Below, piece by piece: positions 33,384-44,277 of a stretch of 64,000 nt of DNA. A model generated the notes under the pieces. That model saw only the letters and a program-made list of their open reading frames with translations, had not been told where the DNA came from and ran no database searches. Every line of letters begins with the position of its first letter. Positions within the stretch are counted from its first letter, which is position 1. The translations under genes and the position numbers were made by a program. The stretch is from Agrostemma githago (Eukaryota; Streptophyta; Magnoliopsida; Caryophyllales; Caryophyllaceae): assembly GCA_958450325.1 (NCBI GenBank), contig OY288244.1:35649424-35713423 (forward strand), written 5' to 3'.

Positions 33384-35750
33384 TTAAGCAGGGGGAGCGT
33401 CTGGACCGGAAGCGTCTCCCTCAGACAGCCTACGCATTTGAGCTTCATCCTTAGCTGTGTAAAGGGCCCGGAAAGCGTCTTCGTCAAAACCCGGGAACAT
33501 CTCCCTGACAGCTTCCATCACAACCTTCAGGCAGGAGTTAGCACCATTAACAAAGCCCGCCGACACCGCCACTTCCACCTCCTGGAGAATCTCACCTTTC
33601 TCTTTCTCCCAGCCCTCGGTCTTCGTCGCCAGATCCTCGGTCTTCGCCGCCAAATCGCCAAGGGCCGTCTGCAGATCAGAGTTTGCCTTAGAAAGGCGCT
33701 CACCAAGGTCAACAACGCTCTTCTTAGCATGGTCCAGTTCAGCCAAAGCCTTTCTGGCCCGCTCCAGTTCAGCAAAGGCCTGCTGTGCTCTCTTGGACTC
33801 CTCTCCCAGGCGAGACACCTCCCGTGTAGCCTTCTCGCTTTCAGACTTCCAGTGGATAGCCCGACCCCTGGCCTCTTCTAGCTCAATCTCCTTTTTCGCC
33901 AGCTGATCCTTCAGGCTGGCAATAAGAGCAACGTCCCTTTCAACTGCAGAAAGGCGGTCTGGGTTGGCTAGTTCCTCGTCACTCAGGCGACCAAGGGCGG
34001 CCAGCTCCGCGGAAGCCTGCATAATTCGGGAGGTGCGCTTAATATACTGGGTCACTTGACTGGCAGCGGACTTGACAGTTTTGAGAAGATGGTCAGTTAA
34101 AACCGCCCCTGAGTCGGAGAGTAGGGCAGAAATATCCTGGCTGTCACCCGCATTGTAGTGGAACTCAACGTTCTCCTCAGATAAAAGGGTGGCGGGGATC
34201 TCCGGAGCAAAACGCTTGGGTTCAGGCGTGGCAGTCTCTAAATCCACCACCTGGTCAACGTTAGGGGCCTCCCGACTCCTCTTTCTGACCAGTGACCGAG
34301 GGGTACTCTCCCCGGTCTCCTCGGAGCCTGCAGCCCGCGGCTGCGAGGGAATCTGAATCCCTGCTGAAGGGCCCTCTTGTCTGCCAACAGGCGAAGGGGT
34401 AGCCTCAAAAGCAATCGCCCTCGCAGCTGGCGAGGGGGTAGCCTCAGAAACCGCCGTCTTGGCGGGCGTAACTCGAGGAGGAGGGGGAAGCCTTGGCCTA
34501 CTGAATGACAGGCCCTTCAAATGCTTCATCAGATTCTTTTCGCCTCTCTTGAAACCAGGGGGAAGAGAAGGGCGGCTTTGGATAACAGTGAGGTGCTCGT
34601 CCAGGCCCAGACGCCTCACCTCCCCCTTTTTCCAGATAAAAGTGGCAAGAGCTGCAAGACAAACAAACAGGCTGTCAAGGCATTTTCAAAATAATAAAGA
34701 GTAAGAAGGAATCACCAGCGCTCCTGAACTACCTTTGTCTAGACCCGGATTCATGCCCAACCGGGTCAAATAATTATCAGTCGCTATAAGCTCCGCATGA
34801 GGGAGCCATAAGGTGGGGCCATACACCCCGTACTTGTTAGTATGGCCTGCAAAGTAGGCCGTCAACTCTTTCTCCTTCTCACTTAACTTAACCTCCAAGG
34901 CCTTTCCACCCACGCCAGGGTGATACTCCTCAGGGGTCTCCATCCTGGTGTGGACATGATTCCTGAAGTGACGAGGAATCTTCCACCCATGGGTGCTGTG
35001 TATGTAAAGGAAGTTGTTCTTCCAATCCCTCAAGCTGTCCATACCCGGCCACACCAAACAGTGTCCCTTCTGCCTCAAGAGGGACCAATAACCAGGGGAG
35101 CCCGTACTCCCAGAAGAAACCATCTGTAATCCCACCATAAATCGCAGGGCGTCGATAGAAGGCTCCATGCGGTGAAAGAGACAAGTCCAGACATATGAGA
35201 TCAGCGCCCTGACAGCTGTGGCTGTCAGCTGGGCAACGGCGACGTTCATGCGCCTGAAGATCTCCTCTAAAGCAGGATGGAGGGGAAAGCGAAGGCCGAA
35301 CTCTAAACATTTATGGTAAACCGCTATGCACCCATCTGGAGGGTTGCATACAGTATCCTTTTCATTGGGGATAACAACTGTATACCCCTCCCCGAAGTTA
35401 TAGAGCCGCTCAATCACGACGGCGGCGTTCTTGGCGAGGATCACCCCCCGACTTTTTGGGTCAGGGAAAGTACTCAGAGGGATGCGGTATTTAGTCCTGT
35501 CTAAATAATAAACCCTACCCTTTTCCCGACGAACGAGGGGACCGGAAGTTCGGGAAGGGTTAATTTCCAACGCCTCATCGTCCGAATCGACAGCATCGAA
35601 CGAAGGGGGATCAGGGGAATTACCGCCCCCACTGTCCGCCGAGTATTCCTCCTCAAAATCAACCTCCTTAGAGGAGGAGGCAAAATCCATCCCTTCTCCC
35701 CTCTTTGATAGGTCGATAAAGGGCAAAATCCTTTCGCGGGTCCCAGACAT
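33384..35750 (-). CDS. Antisense gene of the Tat element, two exons, gypsy-type 'transposase 28'-like
   Basis: Exon 1 is 35750-34733 (ATG of MSGTRER) and exon 2 is 34651-33384. Joining them across the 81-bp intron keeps one frame of 761 codons. The N-terminal part is acidic (EEEYSADSGG). The middle, with FGLRFPLHPALEE and FRRMNVAVAQL, resembles the plant family annotated as putative gypsy-type transposon / Transposase_28, commonly antisense in Tat elements. A Pro/Ser-rich linker with a basic KRSRE patch follows. The C-terminal third is a long Glu/Lys/Ala coiled coil (ELEEARG to ALGDLAAKTED) ending in an acidic tail. Its function is unknown; nuclear or regulatory roles are guesses. It has its own TATA box, faces gag-pol and is intact. 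Confidence 0.8.
34652..34732 (-). other. Predicted 81-bp intron of the antisense gene
   Basis: The donor reads AAAG|GTAGTT and the acceptor TTTGTCTTGCAG|CT on the minus strand. Splicing gives phase-1 continuity between two long open frames that are otherwise separated by stops in the intron. Confidence 0.7.
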
Positions 35751-35982
35751 GGCTACTCTAAAAAGATACGGAATAAAGGAAATCGAAGAGAGAAAAAAGA
35801 GTGGAGGATGAAAATCTGACCTAAGATCGCCTGACAGCACGCCGCAAGCCCGAAGAAAGAGGTCTCAGGGAAATGAGGGTGCAAGGTAGGATACGATTCG
35901 TCAGTACTCCAGGGTTTTTGACAAGAGAGAGAATGAAAGAAGGATTGAAAAGGAAAAAAATGAAAGAATGAATAGCCGAGCG

Positions 35983-35990
35983 CTTTTATA
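35983..35990 (-). promoter_or_regulatory. TATA box for the spliced antisense gene
   Basis: The minus strand reads CTCTATAAAAGCGC, 233 bp upstream of the ATG at 35750. A G-box core CACGTG lies just upstream at 36050-36055, within cccacgtgtcg. Together they suggest an internal antisense promoter. Confidence 0.6.
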
Positions 35991-36153
35991 GAGAGAAAGG
36001 CATGCCAAGAGTCGCCCAACCCTCAGAGGCTCACCCAAGGGCCACGGCCCACGTGTCGCCCCTAGGGGGGATGTGCTCTAGACAGCTTCCCAAGAAGAAC
36101 CTCGGGAAGACCAAAGGATGTCAGGAGGTTGGTCACCCTGTGACGTCCCCCTG

Positions 36154-36179
36154 AAAAAAAAAAAAAAAAAAAAAAAAAA
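36154..36179. repeat. A26 homopolymer between the antisense genes
   Basis: An uninterrupted run of 26 A on the plus strand (T on the antisense-gene strand). It separates the promoter of the spliced gene from the 3' end of the second antisense gene. Confidence 0.85.
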
Positions 36180-36326
36180 TCGCAACACATAAACGCACCG
36201 CCTGATCTTCATTTCATTAAAACCTTACAAAATAGAGTTACATCCTAAGACAGATACGGGAGGAAAAATACATGAGGCCCAAGAGTTTCGGCCTGACAGA
36301 AAAACAAAATGCCCTGCCACGCGGGC

Positions 36327-36905
36327 CTAGTCGTCCCCCAAGTCTGGGGAATAATCTTCAGGACCGCCTGGACTCCCGAGATCTGAGCCCCAGTCCCAAC
36401 TTGGGGAACCCTGAAAAGGGTCAGTGGAAGCCCCGTCTTCGTCCCCATCGCTCAGGCAGCCGAGACCTTCGCTGTCGTCAGAATCACGGCTGCTGTCTTC
36501 CCAATCCCTTCCAAAAGGGACAGCTCGGGACTCGTCGCAAGTGCGACAGCCTGTTTTCTTTACGGGCGAAGAAGGGCCCGATTCCAGGGAGGAATCGGTG
36601 TCAGAATTAGGGCCGAATTGTTCAGGGTGCAACCACGGAAAACACTCATGGCACCCCCTATCATAGCAGCCCCCTCCCTGGGGGCAACGCCTAAATCTAG
36701 GCGCAGCAGGAGAGGACCTCCTAGGGCGTTTGCCCATCCTGATAGAGGCCTTCTGACCCCTCCGGCGAAGGCGGAGTCGTGAACGGCGGCTTCGGCAAAC
36801 AGCTAAATAAGCGGCTCGTGCATACCTAAGTCGCCAAAACCCTCTGAAGATAAAGGAAACGTGTTTGACTCCACGGCGAACTGCACTTTTCTTGATCCAA
36901 GCCAT
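36327..36905 (-). CDS. Second antisense frame of the Tat element, unknown protein
   Basis: This is a 192-codon frame starting MAWIKKSAVRRG. I do not recognise it. The N-terminal half is very basic (repeated RSRR/RLRLRRR) and resembles a nuclear or nucleolar targeting or nucleic-acid-binding segment. A central Cys/His cluster (CPQGGGCYDRGCHECFPWLH) could bind metal. The C-terminal half is acidic and Ser/Asp/Gly-rich. The start was chosen because it follows a TATA box by 68 bp and an A/T-rich leader. An earlier in-frame ATG at 36950 is possible but would lie close to the expected transcription start. It shares strand with the spliced antisense gene and could be co-regulated. Confidence 0.5.
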   Translation of the reverse strand: MAWIKKSAVRRGVKHVSFIFRGFWRLRYARAAYLAVCRSRRSRLRLRRRGQKASIRMGKRPRRSSPAAPRFRRCPQGGGCYDRGCHECFPWLHPEQFGPNSDTDSSLESGPSSPVKKTGCRTCDESRAVPFGRDWEDSSRDSDDSEGLGCLSDGDEDGASTDPFQGSPSWDWGSDLGSPGGPEDYSPDLGDD

Positions 36906-36972
36906 ATTTAAAATGAAGAAAATGAAGAGATTGAAAGTGAAATGAAGCACAAATGATCAAGGAAGCTGCAGA

Positions 36973-36979
36973 CTTTATA
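36973..36979 (-). promoter_or_regulatory. TATA box for the second antisense frame
   Basis: The minus strand reads TTGGTATAAAGTCTGC, 68 bp upstream of the ATG at 36905. Confidence 0.5.
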
Positions 36980-37257
36980 CCAAGGAGAACTCCGCATTAA
37001 TGAGCGCTCCAACCACCCTGGGAGGGGAGCCACCAATCAGGAACTCCTCACGGTTCCCCAAAATCCGCCCAGAAGAAAAGAGCAATCATTACGGAGGTAT
37101 TCTTGCCTCTTGGCATTCCTGACAGGAACAGTACAAAGTTCCATTGGGAAGGCGCGGAGCATTAAATGCTGCGACAGACATGGAAGTCAACCCCCCTCCA
37201 AGCAAGAATCGCCAGCAGAGGAGAAGTCTCACTTCCCTCCTACTGACGAGGGCCAAT

Positions 37258-37939
37258 TGATTGGGGGTGGGTCGCCTGACAATCAACTGCCTGCTATGCA
37301 GGCCCCGGGACGATTCCTGTCGGAGAGTCGAAAGACCAACCCCCGGCAAGGACCGAGAACAAAGCATGAAAACGCTAAAGGTTGGCCGTCAGCCGCCGAG
37401 AGCGCAGGCCGATGCAGTCTGTCAGAGCTTGGCAGTCCCCTACTTGGAGGCTGCCTGCCCTGGGGAAATCCCTGGCCGACAGGGCCAGGATCCCCAGGGG
37501 CCCTCTCGTCATTTCGCCTAAGGTAATTGGGAATGGATGGATGGGAAGCCGCCACTTGTCACTTTCCCATCCAACCATTCCTCTTTCTCTTCTCTCTCTT
37601 GTGGGAAGGTATAAATACCTCCCCATTTCCCACATGAGGGGGGTTGGATTTTTCTCTCTCTAGACTCTTACTCCAAAAAGCGCCGCCTAGTTCCTCACGA
37701 GCTAGGTTCGTTAAGGCATTTCACGGACTGACTTAGGCATCGGAGAGGGTTTCCTCGGACAACCTCCGAGGCCCTGTGCGTTCATTGTGCAGGGAGCAGG
37801 CCGTTTTCCGCCGGGAAAGTCCGATTTCAGGAGTGAGAGGAAGGGGAGATCAAGGGAATCAAGCGACTAGTTATCCGTTACCGATTCAATTACATTACCC
37901 GGATTCTAAGCCGGGAGAACCGTTTCCGCAACCGGAACA
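37258..37939 (+). mobile_element. 3' LTR of the Tat element
   Basis: 682 bp, beginning TGATTGGGGG and ending CCGGAACA, followed by the GGAGT duplication. The sequence before it (gacgagggccaat) is only weakly purine-rich; gcagaggagaag at about 37215-37226 is the better polypurine candidate. Confidence 0.95.
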
Positions 37940-38820
37940 GGAGTTATGGAATAAGGACAAGTGTGGGTTTAGAGTAATATAGTCTGGGATGTACGTTTTG
38001 CCATCAACTGTAAGGCTGGTGTGTCTTTATGGGGCGCATTGGTTGTTGAACTGAGCATGGTTTGTGTTCAGGAGAGTGTATATTTACCTTAAACTTAGAT
38101 ATCGCATCGTATAAGTCGCGTCGGGTTGAACTGGATATGGTTTGTATCCAGGAGGGGTGTACATTACTTAAGCCAGGACCTCGCTGCACGCAGTCCTGTT
38201 ATGGTTGAGTTGCCTAGTTAGAGACCAAAGTCTAATTTGTTTTGACTAAGTTCTCGAAACTAGTTTTTAGTATTATCCTAGTGAAAGTCTAGATTCTACA
38301 TTAATCCTATCCATAACGCTATTTTGATTATTTTATTATTATCGATATAAATTGGTTTGCAGGTTGGCAAATATTTTTATGTTTCTTCGGCAACCCTTTT
38401 AATTAATTTGTTTTACACTAAATCTTATTTTAATATGATGTTTTAATGTTTTCCATTTTTACTATTTTTCCTATATTAGTAATTACTGTTTTAAAATCCT
38501 GTTATACGGCTGGGAGAACGTTGACGTTGCTCCCCACTGATTGTGGCTGTTATGTTTTAACATGGCAGGTATACGTGTTTATTTTCCGGTGGGTGTGGGC
38601 TAGCGAGCAGTCTTGGATCCTGCTGATCTTTTAATAATCATGTTTTAAGGATTGTTTAACCTCTTTATGGATTGTTTTAAATTTTAGCCATTTTTATGTA
38701 TGGCGCATGTTTGACTTTACCAATTTAATTTATTAAGACATAGTTCTGTGTGTTTTAATCCCGACTCTACAGTGTTTCCGCCACTGTATCGCGCTAGAAT
38801 TTTTAGGGGATTACATCTTC

Positions 38821-39453
38821 TATGTTTAATACTCATTAAATATGGAGGACATTAATATTATTTCCCGTGTCTGTATTTTAAAATTGTTTTATTGTTGATG
38901 TAATTTATGTATATTAAACCAGAGTCTTTTTTAGTGTACATAAGTTATACTACATATATACATAAGTATAACACTGTCGAAGTATAGAGTACGAGTATTA
39001 TTTTATCCACAAAAAACTACTTGTATTCTTGAATTACTAACTAAATACTCGTATGTAATATTATAAAATAATACTCACTGCAAAGTAAGGATGATTTTTT
39101 CATACTTAAGTACCCCAGCCGACTTATCATTTCAAAGTTATCATGACTTTTGCATTTAAAGACGTCACTTGCATATGTTGTACTATACTAACATATATTC
39201 AGTTTTATGGGACTTGATTATGTTATATTAAGGCAGTCAGTTGTATATATTAAACCAAAGTAGTGTACATAACTTACGATGTGTTGTACATAAGTTATAC
39301 TGCACATATTCATAGGTATATCACTGTCTCTTTAGGGTTGTATGCTTCTATATTTAAACTACTCTTAATGGTGTATATTAAAATTGTTTTAATGTTAATG
39401 TAATTTATGTATATTAAAACACCGTCCGTTTAAGTGTACATAAGTTAAACTCG
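38821..39453. repeat. AT-rich 'gtacataagtta' repeats, copy 1 of a tandem duplication
   Basis: The block around 39061-39180 (actcactgcaaagtaa ... ccccagccgactt) recurs at 45541-45660. Without the intervening CACTA element the spacing is about 585 bp, so this was a tandem duplication before the insertion. gtgtacataagttata repeats several times. I see no gene. Confidence 0.6.
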
Positions 39454-39477
39454 CACTACTACAAAACATGACATAGA

Positions 39478-39775
39478 CATGGGTCGTTTTAACTAATAAA
39501 CATGGGTTTCGCGACCCATGTTAAGTTGAGTGACATCTATTGTCCAATACTTAAACATGGGTCGTATGTCCTATGTCTATCTAAAACATAGACATAAGTT
39601 TTTCAATTAACCCATGTCTTTATAGAATTAACCCATGTCTATAAAAACTATAGACATGGGTTTTTTGTTCGCCCTATGTCTATTATAAATATAGACATGG
39701 GTTTTTTGTTCGCCCCATGTTTATTGTCATAGTACAGACATGGGTTATTTGTCTGCCCCATGTTTATTGTCATAG
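39478..39775. repeat. Left subterminal repeats of the CACTA element
   Basis: About ten copies of acatgggt / acccatgt in both orientations, spaced 20-60 bp. A matching set lies at about 45085-45320 near the other end. Such repeats bind the transposition protein in known En/Spm elements. Confidence 0.75.
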
Positions 39776-40077
39776 TAATCAGTCCGAAAATGATATCAAT
39801 TATTAATGCTTTCCGTATTTTTTATAAGAAACTGCAATCCAATCGAAACCAAAATAAATCTCATAATTTATACAACACCCAATTGGACGATCAAACGTTC
39901 CATATTTCATAAAAGTAGTCATCATCCCAAACAAATAAGTAGCTAAGATAAAAAAACTACACAAGTACGCGATGTACCAATAATAAAATCTCTTCCTACT
40001 ACAACCAATCTTTTTAGCTAATACATTGAATACTACATGCATGTCTCATATTTCTAATTTTGAAGATAATAGTTAGC

Positions 40078-41310
40078 TCACAAATCGCGAACCTCATCGA
40101 TGTCTTCTTGTGAATACATGGCAAGTACTTTGAAGTGCTACAACAATTTCAATATAATTGAAAGCGAATACTTCAAGAACATAAATACTTTGATTATAAC
40201 ATAGAGAAAATGTGTATGTGCTCGAAATCTTATTACCTTATCAATAGTTCCCTTCAAATTAGAAGAAGTGATTAAGTCGGTCATGTTCTTCATTATGTAG
40301 TAACCACATTCTGTGTTACCCGGCTGACAAGCATACTATAGCAACATATATACCAACATCAGCAATTCAATCACAAACAAGAACCAACAAGGCAACATGC
40401 ATCAAATCCGATCAAAATATCATACTCCCTCCATTTTTTATGTTCCTTCCAAGTTTTTTTTTAAAGATTTGCGAGGAGTATTTAACTGAAACGGGACTAA
40501 ACATAAAAAATGAGGGAGTACCAAACAAGCTTATGTCTCACACACACATTGAAGTGTAAATGTTTTAGATATGCAACCTGAAGCCAAACAAGTGACAAAT
40601 TAAACATTACTACTTTGCTGCAGCAGGTTCACAACTTCACATTGAATGCTTGCTTAAAATCTACACATTCACATGTAGAATGTGTCTAAGACATCGGAGT
40701 CATTCATCCATGAGAGAGAGCAAGTGCATAAGCTGTTAAGATATGTCTCGTTTGTTTAATTCGGGAACAGGGAGTAGGCAAGTAGCCATGCATTCACATA
40801 CATCAATGGCTATGAAGACATCAACACGTTCACATATAGAAACTAACAAGTATTTAGGATAGCACTTGAACTATCATCTATGAATATAAATCTCGTTTTG
40901 AGAGTTGATCTCAATTAGTCATTGCATGCTGACAACAACTGCAAGATAAATGCGATCGAAGCACCAAAATGTGCCTTAGTACTCTTTCAAATCAAACAAT
41001 ACTTACATCAACTTTCACCCACTGTGGTGCTTTAGTACTCTTTCATGTACCTCCATTATATCCGTATGCCCTTATCAACCTGCAACGAGATAAGAAAGAT
41101 CAAATCAATATAATAGAATAACCTAAGTTGTCTTTTATGAACATTATTGTTAGAATTAGCAATAACATGTTGGGACAAACTCACGTATTAAGTAGAGCTT
41201 TATATCCCGAAGGCTCAAACTTTCCTAGTGGGTCAAACCAATACACATGATTATGCTCAACAATATCCAATATCACATCTACATTGGTGATTCCTCAAGA
41301 CTATGACATC
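40078..41310 (-). pseudogene. Ulp1-like (C48) protease fragment of the CACTA element
   Basis: Minus-strand exon pieces read in order: VYWFDPLGKFEPSGYKALL (about 41290-41190), APQWVKVD (about 41080-41005), QPGNTECGYYIM (about 40340-40237) and YSQEDIDEVRDL followed by a stop at 40078. This matches the C-terminal Ulp1/SUMO-protease-like domain found beside TNP2 transposases in plant CACTA elements. Asp, Gln and Cys of the catalytic set are visible; the His is unclear. An in-frame stop in the APQW exon and lost upstream sequence make it non-functional. Splice-like borders (gtaata, gtaagt) remain. Confidence 0.7.
40423..40520. mobile_element. Stowaway-like MITE inside the CACTA element
   Basis: tactccctccattttttatg at the left and cataaaaaatgagggagta at the right are inverted complements of about 18 bp, flanked by TA. 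It is about 98 bp and has no coding capacity. Confidence 0.8.
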
Positions 41311-41590
41311 CACTTTAAATCCTCTTTTTCGAAATAAATCAGAACAATTTTTTTTTCCATAAAAAACTGAATTTTTATCAACAAAGAGTGAATATGTCAG
41401 AGAGGGAAGATATTTGAGGGGGTCTATAAAACTGTAAAGGTTATATGAGTAGCTTCAGATGTTTATTTTTGTCATTTCATGCAGCGGTATAAATTCAGTG
41501 AGAAACCAGCGCATAACTACCATATCATTCATATACCCTCCGATAAGAGAAATGAAAGATGTGCTAAGAAAGAGGAGAAAACTTGCTTTA

Positions 41591-41729
41591 TTATGCCATC
41601 CAAGTCTTCCATTGTGAGAGAAGTTTCCCTGCATAGTCCATCAATTATAAGATCCTCGGGCGTCTCAGTGCCTCGTACAGCAATCACTACAAAATTTTTG
41701 TGGTGTAGAACGGCAACGAAATATGAAGC
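41591..41729 (-). pseudogene. Captured exon resembling a class 3 lipase
   Basis: The minus-strand frame reads YFVAVLHHKNFVVIAVRGTE, then TPEDLIIDGLC and TMEDLDGII. This is typical of plant class 3 (mono/diacylglycerol) lipases just N-terminal to the catalytic serine motif. An AG acceptor (gtgtcag) lies at 41730-41731. The GHSxG serine region and the rest of the enzyme are not found, so this is a single-exon fragment. It lies between the transposase-associated and Ulp1 pieces, on the same strand. Confidence 0.7.
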
Positions 41730-42094
41730 CTGACACTTTACTTGTTAAAAATGATCTAATACGTAAACCACAACATCACACGTAAAAACGCTATAAAAAC
41801 TATGAAAGAATGTAGTTACTGATATGAAATACCGCCCTAAGTTGTGATAATAACAACCAGAAATTATTTATTGATGTTGAGAGCATAGGTATAGATGCAC
41901 AGAAACCAGAAATATAAACATGAAAATATGTAGTTATTGATATGATAAATTGCCCAAGATTGTGCTAATAAAAACTAGAAACTGTTAATAATGTTGAGGG
42001 CAAACGTCGTGGGAAGAAAGGAATCGCAAGGAAATAGAGTTATATGAAAATGAAAATAAATAAATAAAATATGCGTAACAAAGTGAGAACAGTT

Positions 42095-42574
42095 TACCTG
42101 CTTCACACGACCTCGCCGAAGAGACTCTGGGGGTAAATTCACATATCTAAGAAACGCGGCTGCATGACCTCTCCACCAATTATCCCCTTCAAGTTTTGGT
42201 CGCCTAGAGTAAACCCATAAAAAGATAATAATCCTTTAGATTAATAGGATTAAAAAAATCAAAGATATCAACCACATTATATGTTGCAAACAGGATAGTA
42301 AAGTAAATAGAGAACATTTGCATCAAGCAAGATACCCAGCGGATTATAGACCTGTTACGACTCCACGATGTAAAGATCCCTTGTCTATATAGCCACACAC
42401 AAGGAAATAATAATGGATTTCTTCCGACATCGAGTAATGGACCCTATATAAGGTAATCATAGAATTCAGATTCATTAATAAACAAACAATACTAAGAACC
42501 AATACCATCAAATCGTCTACGTCCTTCCTGTATCTAGGATCCAAACGATCAATAATCATCCATTCACGACCCAT
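42095..42574 (-). pseudogene. TNP2-type transposase-associated N-terminal remnant
   Basis: From the ATG at 42574 the minus strand encodes GREWMIIDRLDPRYRKDVDD, later a YYFLVCGYIDKG segment, resembling the transposase-associated domain (PF13963 type) at the start of CACTA transposases. The expected CPC motif is not clear. A further exon-like piece at about 42210-42100 encodes WWRGHAAAFLRYVNLPPESL and ends at a gtaaac donor. The catalytic core that should follow is missing, which explains the small element size. Frameshifts and stops are present. Confidence 0.55.
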
Positions 42575-42599
42575 TGGAAATTTGCTTTAATCACCAATG

Positions 42600-44190
42600 A
42601 TCATATCACTAACTCTTTAAATAAAAATGACATTAGAATTTTTTAAATAAAAGTCGTCTTGCCTAACATGATATGAAAAGCAATATATGAAAGATGGATA
42701 ATCAACCAACTACTACAAGATATAGAACACCCAATCAAATAAAAATATGAATGTATCATTTCCCTATCGATGGATCATTCGGTTCAAATAACACCGTATT
42801 AATCTATTTCACACAAGAATAATTATGAACTTCCGTATTTATTATCCTTGTAACTAGTGTCAGGCAGTAGAATAATTAAGAATTGTTATAGATATTCTTT
42901 TCCTTTATTCAAACATGACATGTTGTGTATGCCACTCCTTTATTACTAATATTCATGTAGTAACTACCATACGGAGTACATTCCTATAAATTTTGAATTC
43001 CAGTTTCTTATTCCTTATCGGTCTCTTTTGTTTCTTTTTTATTCTTGTGTGTGCCTGTCTGCATGTGTCGTGTCGTCTCATGGGTTTTGAATACAGTAAT
43101 AATTTCTCAATGTGATGGTGGAAGTGGGAATTATGAAAAGGCGGTGTTAAAAAATCTAGCATGAAAATTAACGGAAACCGTTATATTGATGTTAACCTTG
43201 CTTTCTTCCTTATTCTTATTCCAATAATACCCTTAATTAATCCAGACTTTCTTAATTAAATTCTTTATTTAGCCCAAATTAAATCAATTACCCAAATCAA
43301 ACCCTAAATCAATTACCCGAAATCATGTTCATTCTACCGTTTACGATTAAACTTTCTTGATGTAGTTTGCATCCACAAATCCAAATCATAAATACCAACA
43401 CTCCCTTTCTGACTTTACTCACCAACCCAACCCCCTTCTAACATTTTACAACTACTCCTGTATAAACATACAAACTACGAGGAGTAGGAGTAGGAGGGTA
43501 TTATATACTGCACTCCACTACCAGTAAGTATGTATGTATGTATATCACATCTAACTAAATTGATTGGATTCCAACTTTTTAGCACTCTACTCTTTCCAAT
43601 TCCGTTTCATTTTAATAACAAAACAATACTCCGTAGTGCTGTACTTACTAGGAATAATAATTCATGTTTAAGGCAATGTAGAACAGACATATTCATAGAC
43701 TAATGGAGAATAAGTGATAAGAGAAGAGAGGAGAAAAAAAGGAAGAGATGTGTTATCAGCAAGCATGCACGCTTAAATCCAAAGTTATTAGTAATAATTT
43801 AAGTCTGATGTCCCTAAATGACAACATTCCACTACATTCCTCATCATAAGTTTGTGGACTCTACTTCCCTGTAAGGTTACATCAACATACATACATACAT
43901 AGATACTCCCTCCCTCCCTGACTGCTCTGGCTGGCTGGCTAGACAATACGTGAGAATATCATACTACTACTACTACTACTACTACTACAACAACATATCA
44001 ATCATACCTGACCACCACCTCTCCATATCCCCACCCCCTTCATAAACTCAACTTTGTTTTATTATAACAAAATGATGATATGGACTTCAACATTCAAGAT
44101 TATCATGTACTACTTGCCAGTGGATACTACTATCAGGTTGTAAGAAATTCAAGATTAACTTTGTTTTATTGTAAGAAATTCATGTTGCTA
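42600..44190. other. AT-rich CACTA interior without a recognisable gene
   Basis: It contains a TAC microsatellite at 43962-43988 (nine units), some ctccgta fragments and purine-rich stretches. It probably includes the 5' region of the lost transposase gene. Confidence 0.4.
43962..43988. repeat. (TAC)9 microsatellite
   Basis: Nine uninterrupted TAC units. Confidence 0.9.
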
Positions 44191-44208
44191 AACAGTATCC
44201 ATCGTTTT

Positions 44209-44277
44209 CAGGTTGATGGACTATTCCGTACTAAAGTACCTGGAATTTCTGCTATCGGAGATGTTGCTGCATTAATA
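44209..44277 (+). pseudogene. Captured fragment resembling monodehydroascorbate reductase
   Basis: The plus strand encodes QVDGLFRTKVPGISAIGDVA, close to the FAD-binding motif of plant monodehydroascorbate reductases (FRT.VPGI.AIGDVAA). An acceptor-like ttttcag immediately precedes GTTGATGG. Similarity stops after about 22 codons and no other exon was found, so only part of one exon is present. Its strand is opposite to the transposase remnants. Confidence 0.65.

Larger units (their letters stand above)
25562..37939 (+). mobile_element. Complete Tat-lineage Ty3/gypsy retrotransposon with antisense genes
   Basis: This is a 12,378-bp element flanked by GGAGT at 25557-25561 and 37940-37944. Its order is 5' LTR (682 bp), primer site, gag-pol (1909 codons), a 126-bp tandem array, two minus-strand genes and 3' LTR (682 bp). 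Two RNase H domains, one after RT and one archaeal-type before integrase, place it in the Tat lineage. The antisense genes resemble those reported for Retand/Grande/RIRE2-type members. Reading both LTRs line by line I found no difference, and gag-pol is uninterrupted. The insertion is therefore recent and could be autonomous. It is visibly more GC-rich than its surroundings. Confidence 0.93.
22898..38815 (+). mobile_element. Solo gypsy LTR (~3.5 kb) split by a nested element
   Basis: The left end is TGTAACACCCAG at 22898 and the right end ggggattaca at 38815. They are flanked by TCTTC at 22893-22897 and TCTTC at 38816-38820, a 5-bp target duplication. Removing the nested element (25562-37939) and its second GGAGT copy leaves 2664 + 871 bp, one LTR with no internal region. 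That is the product of recombination between the two LTRs of an element. It belongs to the same superfamily as LTR 6027-8969. Confidence 0.85.

Noticed and set aside
33384..34619. Reading the antisense gene as two independent proteins starting at 34619 and 35840
   Set aside because: The 34619 start is GTG and the downstream frame joins the upstream one in phase across a consensus intron; the 35840 start lies upstream of MSGTRER in leader-like sequence.
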